Shown piece by piece: positions 15,780 to 22,483 of a stretch of 30,775 nt of DNA. The notes under the pieces are model-generated. The model ran no database searches. It was not told the origin of the DNA and saw nothing but the letters and a program-made list of their open reading frames with translations. Source of the DNA: Candidatus Avimicrobium faecavium (GTDB taxonomy: Bacteria > Bacillota > Clostridia > Oscillospirales > Ruminococcaceae); NCBI GenBank assembly GCA_904419105.1, contig CAJFQR010000005.1:1-30775 (forward strand). Direction: 5' to 3'. The number at the start of each line of letters is the position of its first letter. The stretch's first letter is position 1. Made by a program: the position numbers and the translations under genes.

Positions 15780-16051
15780 TGCGCCGGGCACTGTGGGAGG
15801 CGATGCGCCGCCAGCGGCAGGCCGGGGAGCCCGCCGCCCCGCCGCCGGAGGGGAAGACCTACCGCAGAAAGCCGGGCCCTCGTCCCCGGCCGGAGAGCCG
15901 GAAGCCCTCCCTCCCGGCGAGGAAAAAGACCGCCCCTGCCCCGGCGGTGCACGCTTCGCCCGGCCCTCTGACGCCAAACAGGCCCCCGGACCCGCCGGAG
16001 GCCCCGGCGGCGCTGCGGCTGCCCTACTGGGCGCGAAAAGGAGGACGATAG
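15779..16051 (+). CDS. Short Pro/Arg-rich protein in the tape-measure slot
   Basis: A 90-residue protein of no family I recognise. It contains 21 prolines and about 21 Lys or Arg, no predicted coiled coil and no membrane segment, so it is probably disordered. It starts at ATG 15779, overlapping the chaperone stop (TGATG), and ends right at the next gene. In PBSX-type clusters the tape-measure gene (often over 600 codons) lies exactly here. It could be a frameshift-free equivalent of a second chaperone (gpT-like), a tiny replacement for the tape measure, or a remnant. No slippery heptamer in the right frame is visible at the junction. Confidence 0.45.
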   Translation: MRRALWEAMRRQRQAGEPAAPPPEGKTYRRKPGPRPRPESRKPSLPARKKTAPAPAVHASPGPLTPNRPPDPPEAPAALRLPYWARKGGR

Positions 16052-16417
16052 ATGGATACGGTACAGGCAAGCTATGGGGACTATCTCTTCACCCCGAACC
16101 CGGCGTCCATCGCCGTAGCGGACCGGCGGGACCCGGCGGTGACCACCCTGCCCGGCGGCGGCTGGCTGCTGGAGCCGGTGCGGCTGCCCCGGCAGGCGGC
16201 GCTGGAGGGGAGCCTGTTCGCAGAGGATGCCGCCGCGGCCCTCTCCCGGTTCGAGGCGCTCCGCCAGCGGTATGAGGCAGGGGGCACGGCGCTGCTCTGC
16301 CTGCCGGGGTACCCGCCCTTCCCGGCCCGGTTCATCCGGCTGGAGCTCACCGCCGAAGGGGACGGCCGTGTGCTGGCCTACCGGGCTGAGTTTATTGAAG
16401 AAAATACCAGCCAATAG
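16052..16417 (+). CDS. Tail protein of the XkdP / DNA-circularisation-N-like position
   Basis: A 121-residue protein. YGDYLFTPNPASIAV near the N-terminus, LEGSLFAEDAAAALSRFEALRQRYEAGGTALLCLPG in the middle and LAYRAEFIEE at the end resemble tube-end or hub-adaptor proteins found between the tape measure and the hub in contractile phages; PBSX XkdP is in this place but has an added LysM domain that is missing here. It probably caps the tube at the baseplate end. ATG 16052 follows GGAGGACG. The last ten codons and stop are re-encoded four more times downstream in the repeat array. Confidence 0.5.
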   Translation: MDTVQASYGDYLFTPNPASIAVADRRDPAVTTLPGGGWLLEPVRLPRQAALEGSLFAEDAAAALSRFEALRQRYEAGGTALLCLPGYPPFPARFIRLELTAEGDGRVLAYRAEFIEENTSQ

Positions 16418-16803
16418 CGGGGGCTGAGAAAGGCGACGGCGAGTGCCCTGGGCCTTCCCCTCAGCCCTGGGCTGAATTTATAGAGGATAATACCAGCCAA
16501 TAACCGAAGGATTGAAAAAGGCAGAGCAGGTGCCTTGGCCCTTCCCCTCAGCCCTGGGCTGAGTTTATTGAAGAAAATACCAGCCAATAGCGGGGGCTGA
16601 GAGAGGCGTAGGAGAGTACCCTGGCCCTTCCCCTCAGCCCTGGGCTGAGTTCATAGAAGAACATACCAGCCAATAGCGCAGGGTTTGAGAAGATCAAAGA
16701 CGAGTGCCCTGGCCCTTTCCCTCAGCCCTGGGCTGAGTTCATCGAAGAGACTGCCAGCCAATAACCGAAGAGTTGAAAAAGGCAAAGGCAAGTGCCCTGG
16801 GCC
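16383..16803. repeat. Five tandem 86-88 bp repeats that carry the 3' end of the upstream gene
   Basis: Units begin with GGGCTGA at 16383, 16469, 16556, 16642 and 16730 (spacings 86, 87, 86 and 88). Each starts with an open stretch encoding AEFIE(E/D)(N/H/T)(T/A)SQ and a stop, and ends with a pyrimidine-rich segment running into TCAGCCCTGGGCTGA, a palindrome across the unit border. The first unit overlaps the end of the 121-residue gene in frame. Against unit 1, 11 of 14 differences in the coding part fall in third codon positions, and the stop is always kept. The units are not in a common reading frame and none has a start codon. Confidence 0.85.
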
Positions 16804-17004
16804 CGGTCCGCGGAGGAAGATGCGGGAAAACGGCAGAGGACAGCCCAAAAGTGGGACAGGCGGCCAGCCGGATTTTCGCGGAGAATATGCAAAAATTCCG
16901 GAGCCGTATCGAAAAAAAGAGGTCCCGGCTCCAAACCGGGGCCATAGAAGAAAATCAGACGAAAAAACCGGCCCGGAGAGGCCGGAGAGAAGGAGGACGA
17001 CGGG
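16804..17004. other. Intergenic stretch after the repeat array
   Basis: About 200 bases between the last repeat and the hub gene. Open frames cross it but have no start with a ribosome-binding site before 17005, and their products are low-complexity and basic. I see no promoter or terminator. Together with the repeats it makes a 587-base gap in an otherwise tightly packed operon. Confidence 0.5.
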
Positions 17005-17916
17005 ATGACGGTGGTGTTTCAGACGGCGGCGGGGGAGCTCTCCACCGCCGGGACGGTGGTTTCCGTCCGGGCCGAGTGGACGGTGGAGAGCCCGGCGGCG
17101 AGCTTTGCGGCGGTGGTGGACGGGGCGGTGTCCGGGCAGGCGGCGGTGCGCTGGCGGGACGGGGACGGCCGGGTGCTGTTCGAGGGGTATGTGGACACCC
17201 TCACCGTAAAGGCGGACGGCGCCGGGCGGCGGACTGCGGTCACCGGCCGGAGCGCCGGGGCCTTTCTGCTGGACAACGAGGCGCTGCCCGCCCACTACTC
17301 GCTGCTCACGCTGGGGGAGTTCTTCCGCCGGACCATCGCCCCCTATGGGCTCTTCACCCTCGGGGTGGAGGCGGCGGGGAGCTTTTCCTATACGGTGCCC
17401 AAGGGGGTCAGCGAGTGGGAGGCCCTCTCCGGCGCCTGCTATGCCGCCTGCGGCCGTCGGCCGTGGCTCACCCCCGAACGGGAGATCCGGCTGCGCCCCG
17501 GCGCCGGGAGCCCGGTCACATTGCCGCAGGCGGCTGTGGTGGGGTTTTCCACGGCGGAGGACCGCTCCGCCCCCCTCTCCCGGGTGCTGATCCGGGACGG
17601 GAACGGCTACTACACCGCCGGGGCGGAGGACCGGGCGGCGGTGGAGCTGGGGATCCGGCGCAAGCGCTACTGGATCCCGCCGACCCGCTACGAGGACGGC
17701 CGGGACAGCCCGGAGGAGCTGCTGCTGGCCGGTATGGCCGCCTGCCGCACCGCCGGGGTGGAGCTGGCCGGCCTTTGGCCGGCGTACCGGCTCTGGGACC
17801 GGCTGCGGTGGGAGGAGAGGGACTGGGTGGTGGCCGGGGTGCGGCTCTCCGCCGGCGGGGACGGCTGCCGCACCCGGCTGACCCTCCGGGACGCCGCCTA
17901 TGCGGACGCACTGTGA
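17005..17916 (+). CDS. Baseplate hub protein (XkdQ / late control gene D-like)
   Basis: A 303-residue hub protein. The N-terminal third is a strand-rich tube-like domain, GYVDTLTVKADGAGRRTAVTGRSAGAFLLDNEA gives the usual hub signature, and YSLLTLGEFFRRTIAPYGL matches the helix that follows in gpD/gp27-like hubs. The last part (WDRLRWEERDWVVAGVRLSAGG) forms the second tube-like domain. Hubs are trimers that link the tube to the spike. ATG 17005 follows AAGGAGG. It is the first gene after the repeat array. Confidence 0.75.
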   Translation: MTVVFQTAAGELSTAGTVVSVRAEWTVESPAASFAAVVDGAVSGQAAVRWRDGDGRVLFEGYVDTLTVKADGAGRRTAVTGRSAGAFLLDNEALPAHYSLLTLGEFFRRTIAPYGLFTLGVEAAGSFSYTVPKGVSEWEALSGACYAACGRRPWLTPEREIRLRPGAGSPVTLPQAAVVGFSTAEDRSAPLSRVLIRDGNGYYTAGAEDRAAVELGIRRKRYWIPPTRYEDGRDSPEELLLAGMAACRTAGVELAGLWPAYRLWDRLRWEERDWVVAGVRLSAGGDGCRTRLTLRDAAYADAL

Positions 17917-17957
17917 CAGACACCGGGTTTTCCCGGGAAACGAAAGGAGAGAGACAG

Positions 17958-18272
17958 GTGGAAAATGGAGAGACGCTGCGCTATGCCCTCACCGGGGAAG
18001 GCGGCGGCATCACGCTGATTGCCGGCGGGGTGCGGGAGCACAGCTCGGTGTTTGGCCCGATGGGGTACCGCTACCGGCCCCCGGCGGGGACGGTGGTGCT
18101 GGCCGCCGGGATGGGCGGCACGCCGGTGGGCCTTGGAGTGCCGATGGACCCGCCGGAGGACCTGGCCCCGGGCGAGGTGGAGATCGCCGCCTGCGGCGGA
18201 ACGATCCGCTTCCGGGCGGACGGCGCCGTGGTGATCAACGGCCGGGTGTTCCCGAAGGGAGGGGAGGACTGA
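17958..18272 (+). CDS. Baseplate spike protein, Mu gp45/gpV-like
   Basis: A 104-residue protein starting at GTG 17958 after AAAGGAGAGA. VFGPMGYRYRPPAGTVVLAA, LAPGEVEIAACGGTIRF and DGAVVINGRV follow the Mu gp45/gpV pattern of an OB-like domain and a beta-helical spike. The family is usually 170-200 residues, so the spike is short and lacks most of the repeat helix and any visible metal-binding HxH tip. The stop overlaps the next start (TGATG). The longer in-frame reading upstream runs through the hub gene in another frame and is not used. Confidence 0.6.
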   Translation: MENGETLRYALTGEGGGITLIAGGVREHSSVFGPMGYRYRPPAGTVVLAAGMGGTPVGLGVPMDPPEDLAPGEVEIAACGGTIRFRADGAVVINGRVFPKGGED

Positions 18273-18607
18273 TGGACCTGCTGCTCAAGGACGGCGACCT
18301 GGTGCCCGGTACCGACGGCCTGCCCGTCCCGGTGGAGGGGCGGGAGGAACTGCTTCAGCGGGCGCTGATCCGGCTCTGTGCCCGGCGGGGCGGCTTTGCC
18401 CCCTATCCCGGGCTCGGCAGCCGGCTCTACCGGGCCGGGGCCGCCGGGGAGGCGGAGCTCCGGGCCCTCTGTGAGGAGGCGCTGGCCGGGCTGCCGCTGC
18501 GGCTGACGGCGCTGACGGTGGACCGGCAGGCCGGGGGCGTCTGGCTCGGGCTGACGCTGGAGGACGGTGAGGAGCCGGCGGAGACCCGGCTGCTCGTGAC
18601 ATTGTGA
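18272..18607 (+). CDS. Baseplate wedge protein, gp25/gpW-like (XkdS)
   Basis: A 111-residue protein. GREELLQRALIRLCARRGGFAPYPGLGSRLYR is the characteristic gp25-family stretch, where the pattern of a helix followed by F-x-x-x-P-x-x-G-S-x-L is conserved, and the protein ends with the strand WLGLTLEDGEEPAETRLLVTL. gp25 joins the inner baseplate to the sheath and nucleates sheath assembly. It is coupled to the spike gene by a TGATG overlap and followed after 12 bases by baseplate J. Confidence 0.78.
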   Translation: MDLLLKDGDLVPGTDGLPVPVEGREELLQRALIRLCARRGGFAPYPGLGSRLYRAGAAGEAELRALCEEALAGLPLRLTALTVDRQAGGVWLGLTLEDGEEPAETRLLVTL

Positions 18608-18619
18608 GGAGGGAGAACG

Positions 18620-19678
18620 ATGGAGAGCATCTATCTGACGGCGATGCGCACCCGGTACCGGCAGCTCACCGGGAGCGACCCGGGGCAGGACAGCGACATC
18701 GGCATCCGGCTGGCGCTGCTGGCCGGCCAGCTGGACCTGCTGGAGGAGGAACTGACGGCGGTGCGCACCGCGATGGACCCGGAGACCGCCGCGGGGGCGG
18801 CGCTGGACCGGCACGCGGCGGCCCGGGGCCTGACCCGGAAGGAGTCGGTGGCTGCGGCCGGCAGCCTGACCTTCTATCGGGGGACGGCGGCCGCCGAGGC
18901 GATCCGCCTTCCGGCGGGGCTCACCGCTGCTGCCGGAGAGGACGGCCCCCGGTTTGCCACCACCGAGGCCGGGGTGCTGGCCGCCGGGGAGACCGAGGTG
19001 ACCCTCCCCGCTGCGGCCCTTGCTCCGGGCAGGGCCGGGAACGCCGCCGCCGGGACGGTGACGGCGCTGCTGGCGCCGGTCGGGGGCCTCGACGGGGTGA
19101 AAAACACAGCGGCCTTTGCCGGCGGGCAGGACGCCGAGGACGACGAGAGCCTCCGGGCCCGGCTGCTGGAGAGCTACCGGCTGGTGTCCAACGGGGCCAA
19201 CGCCGCCTACTACCGCCGGCTGGCCCTCGGGCTGGACGGGGTGACCTCGGTGGAGGTGATCCGGGGGCCCCGTGGGAACGGGAGCCTGGACCTGGTGATC
19301 GGCGGGGCCGGTGCGGTGCCCCCGGCGGAGACGGCAGCGGAGCTGGAGGCCCTGCTGGCCGGCCGCCGGGAGGTGGGCGTCGATGTAAAGGCCTTTGCCG
19401 CGGCGGCGGCACCGGTGCCGGTGGCCCTGACCCTCTGGCCCGGGGCCCAGGACAGCTTTGACGGCGTGAAGCCCCGGGTGGAGGCGGCCCTTGCCCGGGT
19501 GTTTGAGTCGCTGGAGGTGGGAGAGGGCCTCTACACCGCCCGGCTCATCGGGGCGGTGATGGCGGTGCCCGGTGTGGAGAACTGCCGCCTGACCGCCCCG
19601 GCTGCCGATGTGGCGGCGGTGAGCCGCACCCTGGTGACGCTGGGCAGCCTGACGGTGACCGAAGGAGGAGCGGTATGA
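18620..19678 (+). CDS. Baseplate protein J (gp6/gp47-like, XkdT)
   Basis: A 352-residue protein of normal length for baseplate J. The N-terminal helix has GSDPGQDSDIGIRLALLAGQLDLLEEEL, followed by DRHAAARGLTRKESVAAAGSLTFYRG, and then the highly conserved GGQDAEDDESLRARLLESYRL with ANAAYYRRLAL and GVTSVEVIRGPRGNGSLDLVIGG, the hallmark of the family. It forms the wedge ring that opens during contraction. ATG 18620 follows AGGAGGGAG. The stop overlaps the next start. Confidence 0.93.
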   Translation: MESIYLTAMRTRYRQLTGSDPGQDSDIGIRLALLAGQLDLLEEELTAVRTAMDPETAAGAALDRHAAARGLTRKESVAAAGSLTFYRGTAAAEAIRLPAGLTAAAGEDGPRFATTEAGVLAAGETEVTLPAAALAPGRAGNAAAGTVTALLAPVGGLDGVKNTAAFAGGQDAEDDESLRARLLESYRLVSNGANAAYYRRLALGLDGVTSVEVIRGPRGNGSLDLVIGGAGAVPPAETAAELEALLAGRREVGVDVKAFAAAAAPVPVALTLWPGAQDSFDGVKPRVEAALARVFESLEVGEGLYTARLIGAVMAVPGVENCRLTAPAADVAAVSRTLVTLGSLTVTEGGAV

Positions 19679-20307
19679 TGTTTGGTGAAAAGACCCGGCA
19701 GGCCCCGGCGGGCTATGCCAGTATGAAAAAACTGCTGGCTCCGCTGCGGCTCTACGACCTGGACGGGGACAGCCTGGTCTCCCGGGAGTTAAAGAGCTAT
19801 GCCGCCGGCCTGGAGCTGTTCCGGGAGCGGATGGCGGCGGTGTGGCGGGACCTCTACCCGGACCTGTGTTCGGCAGAAGAGCTGGCCCGATGGGAGCGCC
19901 GGCTGGACCTGCCGGTGGAGCGGGCCGAAGAGGAGGACCGCCGGGCGATGGCGATGCAGCGCCTTTCCATCTGCGATGGGGACTTTACCCGGGAGGGGAT
20001 CGAGCGCAGCCTTGCCTCGGCGGGGCTGCTGGGGCAGATCGCAGAGGATTTTTCCCAGCGGCGGGTGCTCATCACCGACGGGGTCATCACCGGGGGCTAT
20101 GCCTCGCTGGACGAGGTTAAGCGCCAGGCGCTGGCCATGCTGCCGGCCCATCTGGAGGCGGACTTTGCCATCGGGGTGCTCACCTGGGAGATGTTCGACG
20201 GGTTCGGGCTGGATTTTTCCCAGCTGGACGCCGCCGGACACAGCTGGGAGTGGCTGGATCTGAATGGAGAGAAGTTGGGAGGAATGACCGATGCCGAGCA
20301 GCAGTAA
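19675..20307 (+). CDS. DUF2313 baseplate/tail protein (XkdU/YmfQ-like)
   Basis: A 210-residue protein following baseplate J, as DUF2313 proteins do in PBSX, Mu and related clusters. LRLYDLDGDSLVSRELKSYAAGLELFRERMAAVWRDLYPDLC, then LARWERRLDLP and a helix of the LSICDGDFTREGIERSLA type are typical of the family, which is the Mu gp48 analogue of the inner wedge. Two adjacent ATGs (19675 and 19678) are both possible; AAGGAGGAG precedes them. Its end overlaps the start of the last gene by 17 bases. Confidence 0.8.
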   Translation: MMFGEKTRQAPAGYASMKKLLAPLRLYDLDGDSLVSRELKSYAAGLELFRERMAAVWRDLYPDLCSAEELARWERRLDLPVERAEEEDRRAMAMQRLSICDGDFTREGIERSLASAGLLGQIAEDFSQRRVLITDGVITGGYASLDEVKRQALAMLPAHLEADFAIGVLTWEMFDGFGLDFSQLDAAGHSWEWLDLNGEKLGGMTDAEQQ

Positions 20308-20770
20308 GACGAGCGTCCTCGGGCTCAACCAGTTCGTGGGCAGCGACAAGCCGAAGATGGACGATTTCAACTACGACAACAACAAACTGGAGACGCTGGT
20401 GGGCGGCCATCTGGAGGATGAGACCTGCCACCTGACCGCCGCCGAGCGGGAGCGGTACCTCACCGGCCAGACCGCCTGCCTGACCTACACCGGGGACGGC
20501 AGCGCCGAGCGCACGGTGGAGCTGCCCTTTGCCCCGGCGGCAGTGCTGGCAGCGGCGGTGGGGGTGCCCTTCGTCACCGCGGACCCGTCCAGCCCGTCCA
20601 TCGTCAAGGGGTATGCGGCGGCGGCCAGTCCGACGGCGGGGGCCAGCGCCGGGGCGGCCCTGAGCGGCAGCACCCTGACGGTGTACAACGACGCCGACAG
20701 CGTGATGGCCGAATCCCGCCGCAAGCTGAACGCCCCGGGCGTGAGCTATCTGGTGGTGCTGTGGCGGTAA
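20291..20770 (+). CDS. Short distal tail / fibre-attachment protein
   Basis: A 159-residue protein, last of the cluster. It opens with LGLNQFVGSDKPKMDDFNYDNNKLETLVGG, a stretch found at the N-terminus of tail-fibre-like proteins of Firmicutes prophages that attaches to the baseplate. The rest is strand-rich and ends in a hydrophobic -VSYLVVLWR tail. It lacks the long repeats and C-terminal receptor-binding head of a full fibre, and no chaperone or second fibre gene follows, so host recognition would be by this short protein or by one encoded elsewhere. Confidence 0.55.
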   Translation: MPSSSKTSVLGLNQFVGSDKPKMDDFNYDNNKLETLVGGHLEDETCHLTAAERERYLTGQTACLTYTGDGSAERTVELPFAPAAVLAAAVGVPFVTADPSSPSIVKGYAAAASPTAGASAGAALSGSTLTVYNDADSVMAESRRKLNAPGVSYLVVLWR

Positions 20771-20778
20771 AGGCGGTA

Positions 20779-20813
20779 AAAAAAGAGGGCAGGCGGGGGG
20801 CCTGTCCTCTTTT
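20779..20813. terminator. Terminator of the particle operon
   Basis: A 14-base stem (AAAAGAGGGCAGGC with GCCTGTCCTCTTTT, one wobble) with a G-rich loop, flanked by A and T runs, so it works in both directions. It is almost identical to the terminator at 21984-22021. Confidence 0.9.
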
Positions 20814-20837
20814 GCGGTGGCGTGTTTTGCGCAGATG

Positions 20838-20846
20838 TGATATACT
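20838..20846 (+). promoter_or_regulatory. Extended -10 promoter of the second lipoprotein gene
   Basis: TGATATACT gives a TGn extension and TATACT -10, 45 bases before the ATG. No clear -35 element is present at the right distance. Confidence 0.45.
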
Positions 20847-20890
20847 GAAAACAGAAGAACAGCCACCCGAGACCGATCGGAGGGAGAAGG

Positions 20891-21982
20891 ATGCGTATTT
20901 CTCTGTACCGCACAGGGGCCGGCTTTCTGGCCGGTGTGCTGCTCGCTGTGCTCACCGGGTGCCGGGCGGAACCGGCGATGAGCGGAGAGGCCGAAGTGAC
21001 CCCGGTGCTTATTATGGAAAATCTGGACCATGACCCGGGCCACTTCATTGCCGCAGAAGGGGAGACCCTCTATTTCGTACCGGATCGACAGACCGTTGAT
21101 GAGGAGGGAAATGTGACCTTTTCCAGCGACGGTGTGGTTGCCTGGAACGGCAGTGAGTGGCAGGAGCTCTACCACAGTCCCGAGGGACAGTGGATCCAGA
21201 CCGCCACCGCCGCCGGAGGGACGCTCTGGGCGTATGCCTATGACTATGCCGGTTGGAGCGATCCGGTGCTGCTCCGGCTCTCTCCCGGACAGGAGCCGGT
21301 GGAACTGCCGCTGGACAGCACGATCCCGATGGACGGAGGGGCGGCCTTTTCCGGAGGGGAGCTGGTGCTGTGGAGCCGGTCCGGTGAACTGGAGTGGTTT
21401 GACCAAAGCGGCACCCTGCGGCGGACAGCGGCTGACCCGGAGTATCAGTTTATGGACCTTGCGGTGGAGACCGGCGGGGAACGGCTGGCGCTCTTTGCCG
21501 AAAACGGGGAACAGGCTGCATTTCGGGTCTATGACCGGGAGGGGACACTGGTGCAGACCATCGGCTTTCCTGCGGACCGGCGAATCTACAGCTACCGCAT
21601 CACCGAAACCGGCCTGTGGTACATTGCTGCGATTGATGTGGTGGAGGACGAGGATTCCCTGACCGCCCAGAAACGACTGGTCTATGTTCCCTTTGACCGG
21701 CCGGAGGAGGAGCAGCTGCTGAAGCTCACCGGTGACGGTCTGCTCTACGCAAACAACGGCAATCTGCTGGTGCGGCCAGTGGGGTCCTATCAGGACGGCG
21801 ACCGGTACTTCCTGCTGGAGCCGGAGAACTTCACCCTGAACCCTGTGGATACCGGCAGCTATACCGGGGTCCATCGCAGGGCGCAGGTGGTGACCGTACC
21901 GGACGGCTTCTACATCTTTGCCGACTGGCTGGACGAATGCTACGATGTCCACCGGGCGGCGCTGCGGCTCCAAAACGAATAA
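20891..21982 (+). CDS. Predicted lipoprotein, propeller-like repeats
   Basis: A 363-residue exported protein with signal peptide and lipobox LTGC (21-24); Cys24 would be lipidated. The mature part holds repeated short strands with Trp, Asp and Gly at turns (for example VVAWNGSEWQELYHSPEG, LVLWSRSGELEWFDQSGTL and FRVYDREGTLVQTIGF), which suggests a beta-propeller of unknown partner. No catalytic motif is seen. ATG 20891 follows GGAGGGAGAAGG. It lies between the particle operon and the spoIIP region, within a pair of near-identical terminators. It resembles the lipoprotein at the other side of the cluster only in being a lipoprotein. Confidence 0.7.
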   Translation: MRISLYRTGAGFLAGVLLAVLTGCRAEPAMSGEAEVTPVLIMENLDHDPGHFIAAEGETLYFVPDRQTVDEEGNVTFSSDGVVAWNGSEWQELYHSPEGQWIQTATAAGGTLWAYAYDYAGWSDPVLLRLSPGQEPVELPLDSTIPMDGGAAFSGGELVLWSRSGELEWFDQSGTLRRTAADPEYQFMDLAVETGGERLALFAENGEQAAFRVYDREGTLVQTIGFPADRRIYSYRITETGLWYIAAIDVVEDEDSLTAQKRLVYVPFDRPEEEQLLKLTGDGLLYANNGNLLVRPVGSYQDGDRYFLLEPENFTLNPVDTGSYTGVHRRAQVVTVPDGFYIFADWLDECYDVHRAALRLQNE

Positions 21983-21983
21983 G

Positions 21984-22021
21984 AAAAAAGAGGGCAGGCG
22001 GGGAGCCTGTCCTCTTTTGCG
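21984..22021. terminator. Terminator between the lipoprotein gene and the minus-strand operon
   Basis: A hairpin that matches the one at 20779-20816 at 37 of 38 bases. It follows the lipoprotein stop directly and lies two bases from the stop of the minus-strand gene, so it can serve both. Confidence 0.9.
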
Positions 22022-22022
22022 C

Positions 22023-22445
22023 CTACGCATACAGCTGCAGCAGCGCCTCCTCGGCGGCGCCGGCGGCAAGGAGCAGCAGCTGGGCGGTGAGGCGCAGCGG
22101 CCGCGGGAGCAAAAAGGGCTCCAGCCGGTCCAGGAGCCTGACCGGGAGCGCCGGGGAGGCCGGCCCGGTGACGGTGACGATGCCATCCGGCGTGCGGATG
22201 GCGGCGACGGTGGCGGAGGGATCGGCTAAAAAGCCCACCGCCCGGTAGCTCTCGTCCACCAGGACGAAGCCGAAAAAGCCCCCGAGCAGCGTCAGCGTGA
22301 GGAACATCGCCCCGAGGAAGGTGCGGGCGGTGTCCAGCCGGGCGTGCAGCTCCGGCTCCGGCGGCGGGGGAGCGGGATCGGGCGGCGGCTTGGGGCGGTT
22401 GGCGCGGATCTCGGCCAGAAGGGCGTCCAGTTCACGGTCGGTCAT
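22023..22445 (-). CDS. Small membrane protein downstream of spoIIP
   Basis: A 140-residue protein with a proline-rich cytoplasmic N-terminus (residues 18-31), one clear transmembrane helix (about 42-64, LGAMFLTLTLLGGFFGFVLV) and an outer part of strands and a hydrophobic C-terminal helix. I do not recognise the family. It starts 38 bases after spoIIP on the same strand with GGAG upstream, at the place where Bacillus has yqxA. A sporulation role is a guess from position only. Confidence 0.65.
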   Translation of the reverse strand: MTDRELDALLAEIRANRPKPPPDPAPPPPEPELHARLDTARTFLGAMFLTLTLLGGFFGFVLVDESYRAVGFLADPSATVAAIRTPDGIVTVTGPASPALPVRLLDRLEPFLLPRPLRLTAQLLLLAAGAAEEALLQLYA

Positions 22446-22483
22446 CGGCAGGCTCCTCTCTGTGTCGGAATGGGTGTGGGTGT

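Larger units (their letters stand above)
7676..20770 (+). mobile_element. Domesticated PBSX-like phage particle cluster (head, neck and contractile tail)
   Basis: Twenty genes in one direction follow PBSX-type order: terminase, portal, protease, decoration, capsid, neck, sheath, tube, chaperone, hub, spike, wedge, baseplate J, DUF2313 and distal protein. No integrase, repressor, DNA replication, holin, endolysin or tape-measure gene is present, and I found no flanking direct repeats that could be attachment sites. GC content and codon use look like those of the host genes. The genes are tightly packed, often with overlapping stop and start codons, and head and tail genes are open over family-typical lengths, so selection seems to hold them. 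This suggests a long-resident particle system, not a fresh prophage. Confidence 0.75.

Noticed and set aside
15740..15800. Programmed -1 frameshift joining the tail chaperone to the next gene
   Set aside because: No heptamer of the X-XXY-YYZ type lies in the correct frame before the stop; the TGATG overlap explains expression by coupling.
16383..16803. Repeat array as a diversity-generating retroelement (variable and template repeats at a gene's 3' end) or a CRISPR array
   Set aside because: Differences are at third codon positions, not at template adenines, and there is no reverse transcriptase. Units lack the constant repeat plus unique spacer pattern of CRISPR and there are no cas genes.
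16651..17295. Minus-strand open frames across the repeat array
   Set aside because: They arise from the repeats read backwards. Substitutions between units change amino acids freely in that reading, unlike the plus-strand reading, and there is no ribosome-binding site.
7453..20890. Attachment sites flanking the particle cluster
   Set aside because: Comparing the two ends by eye gave no direct repeat of convincing length, and there is no tRNA gene or integrase.
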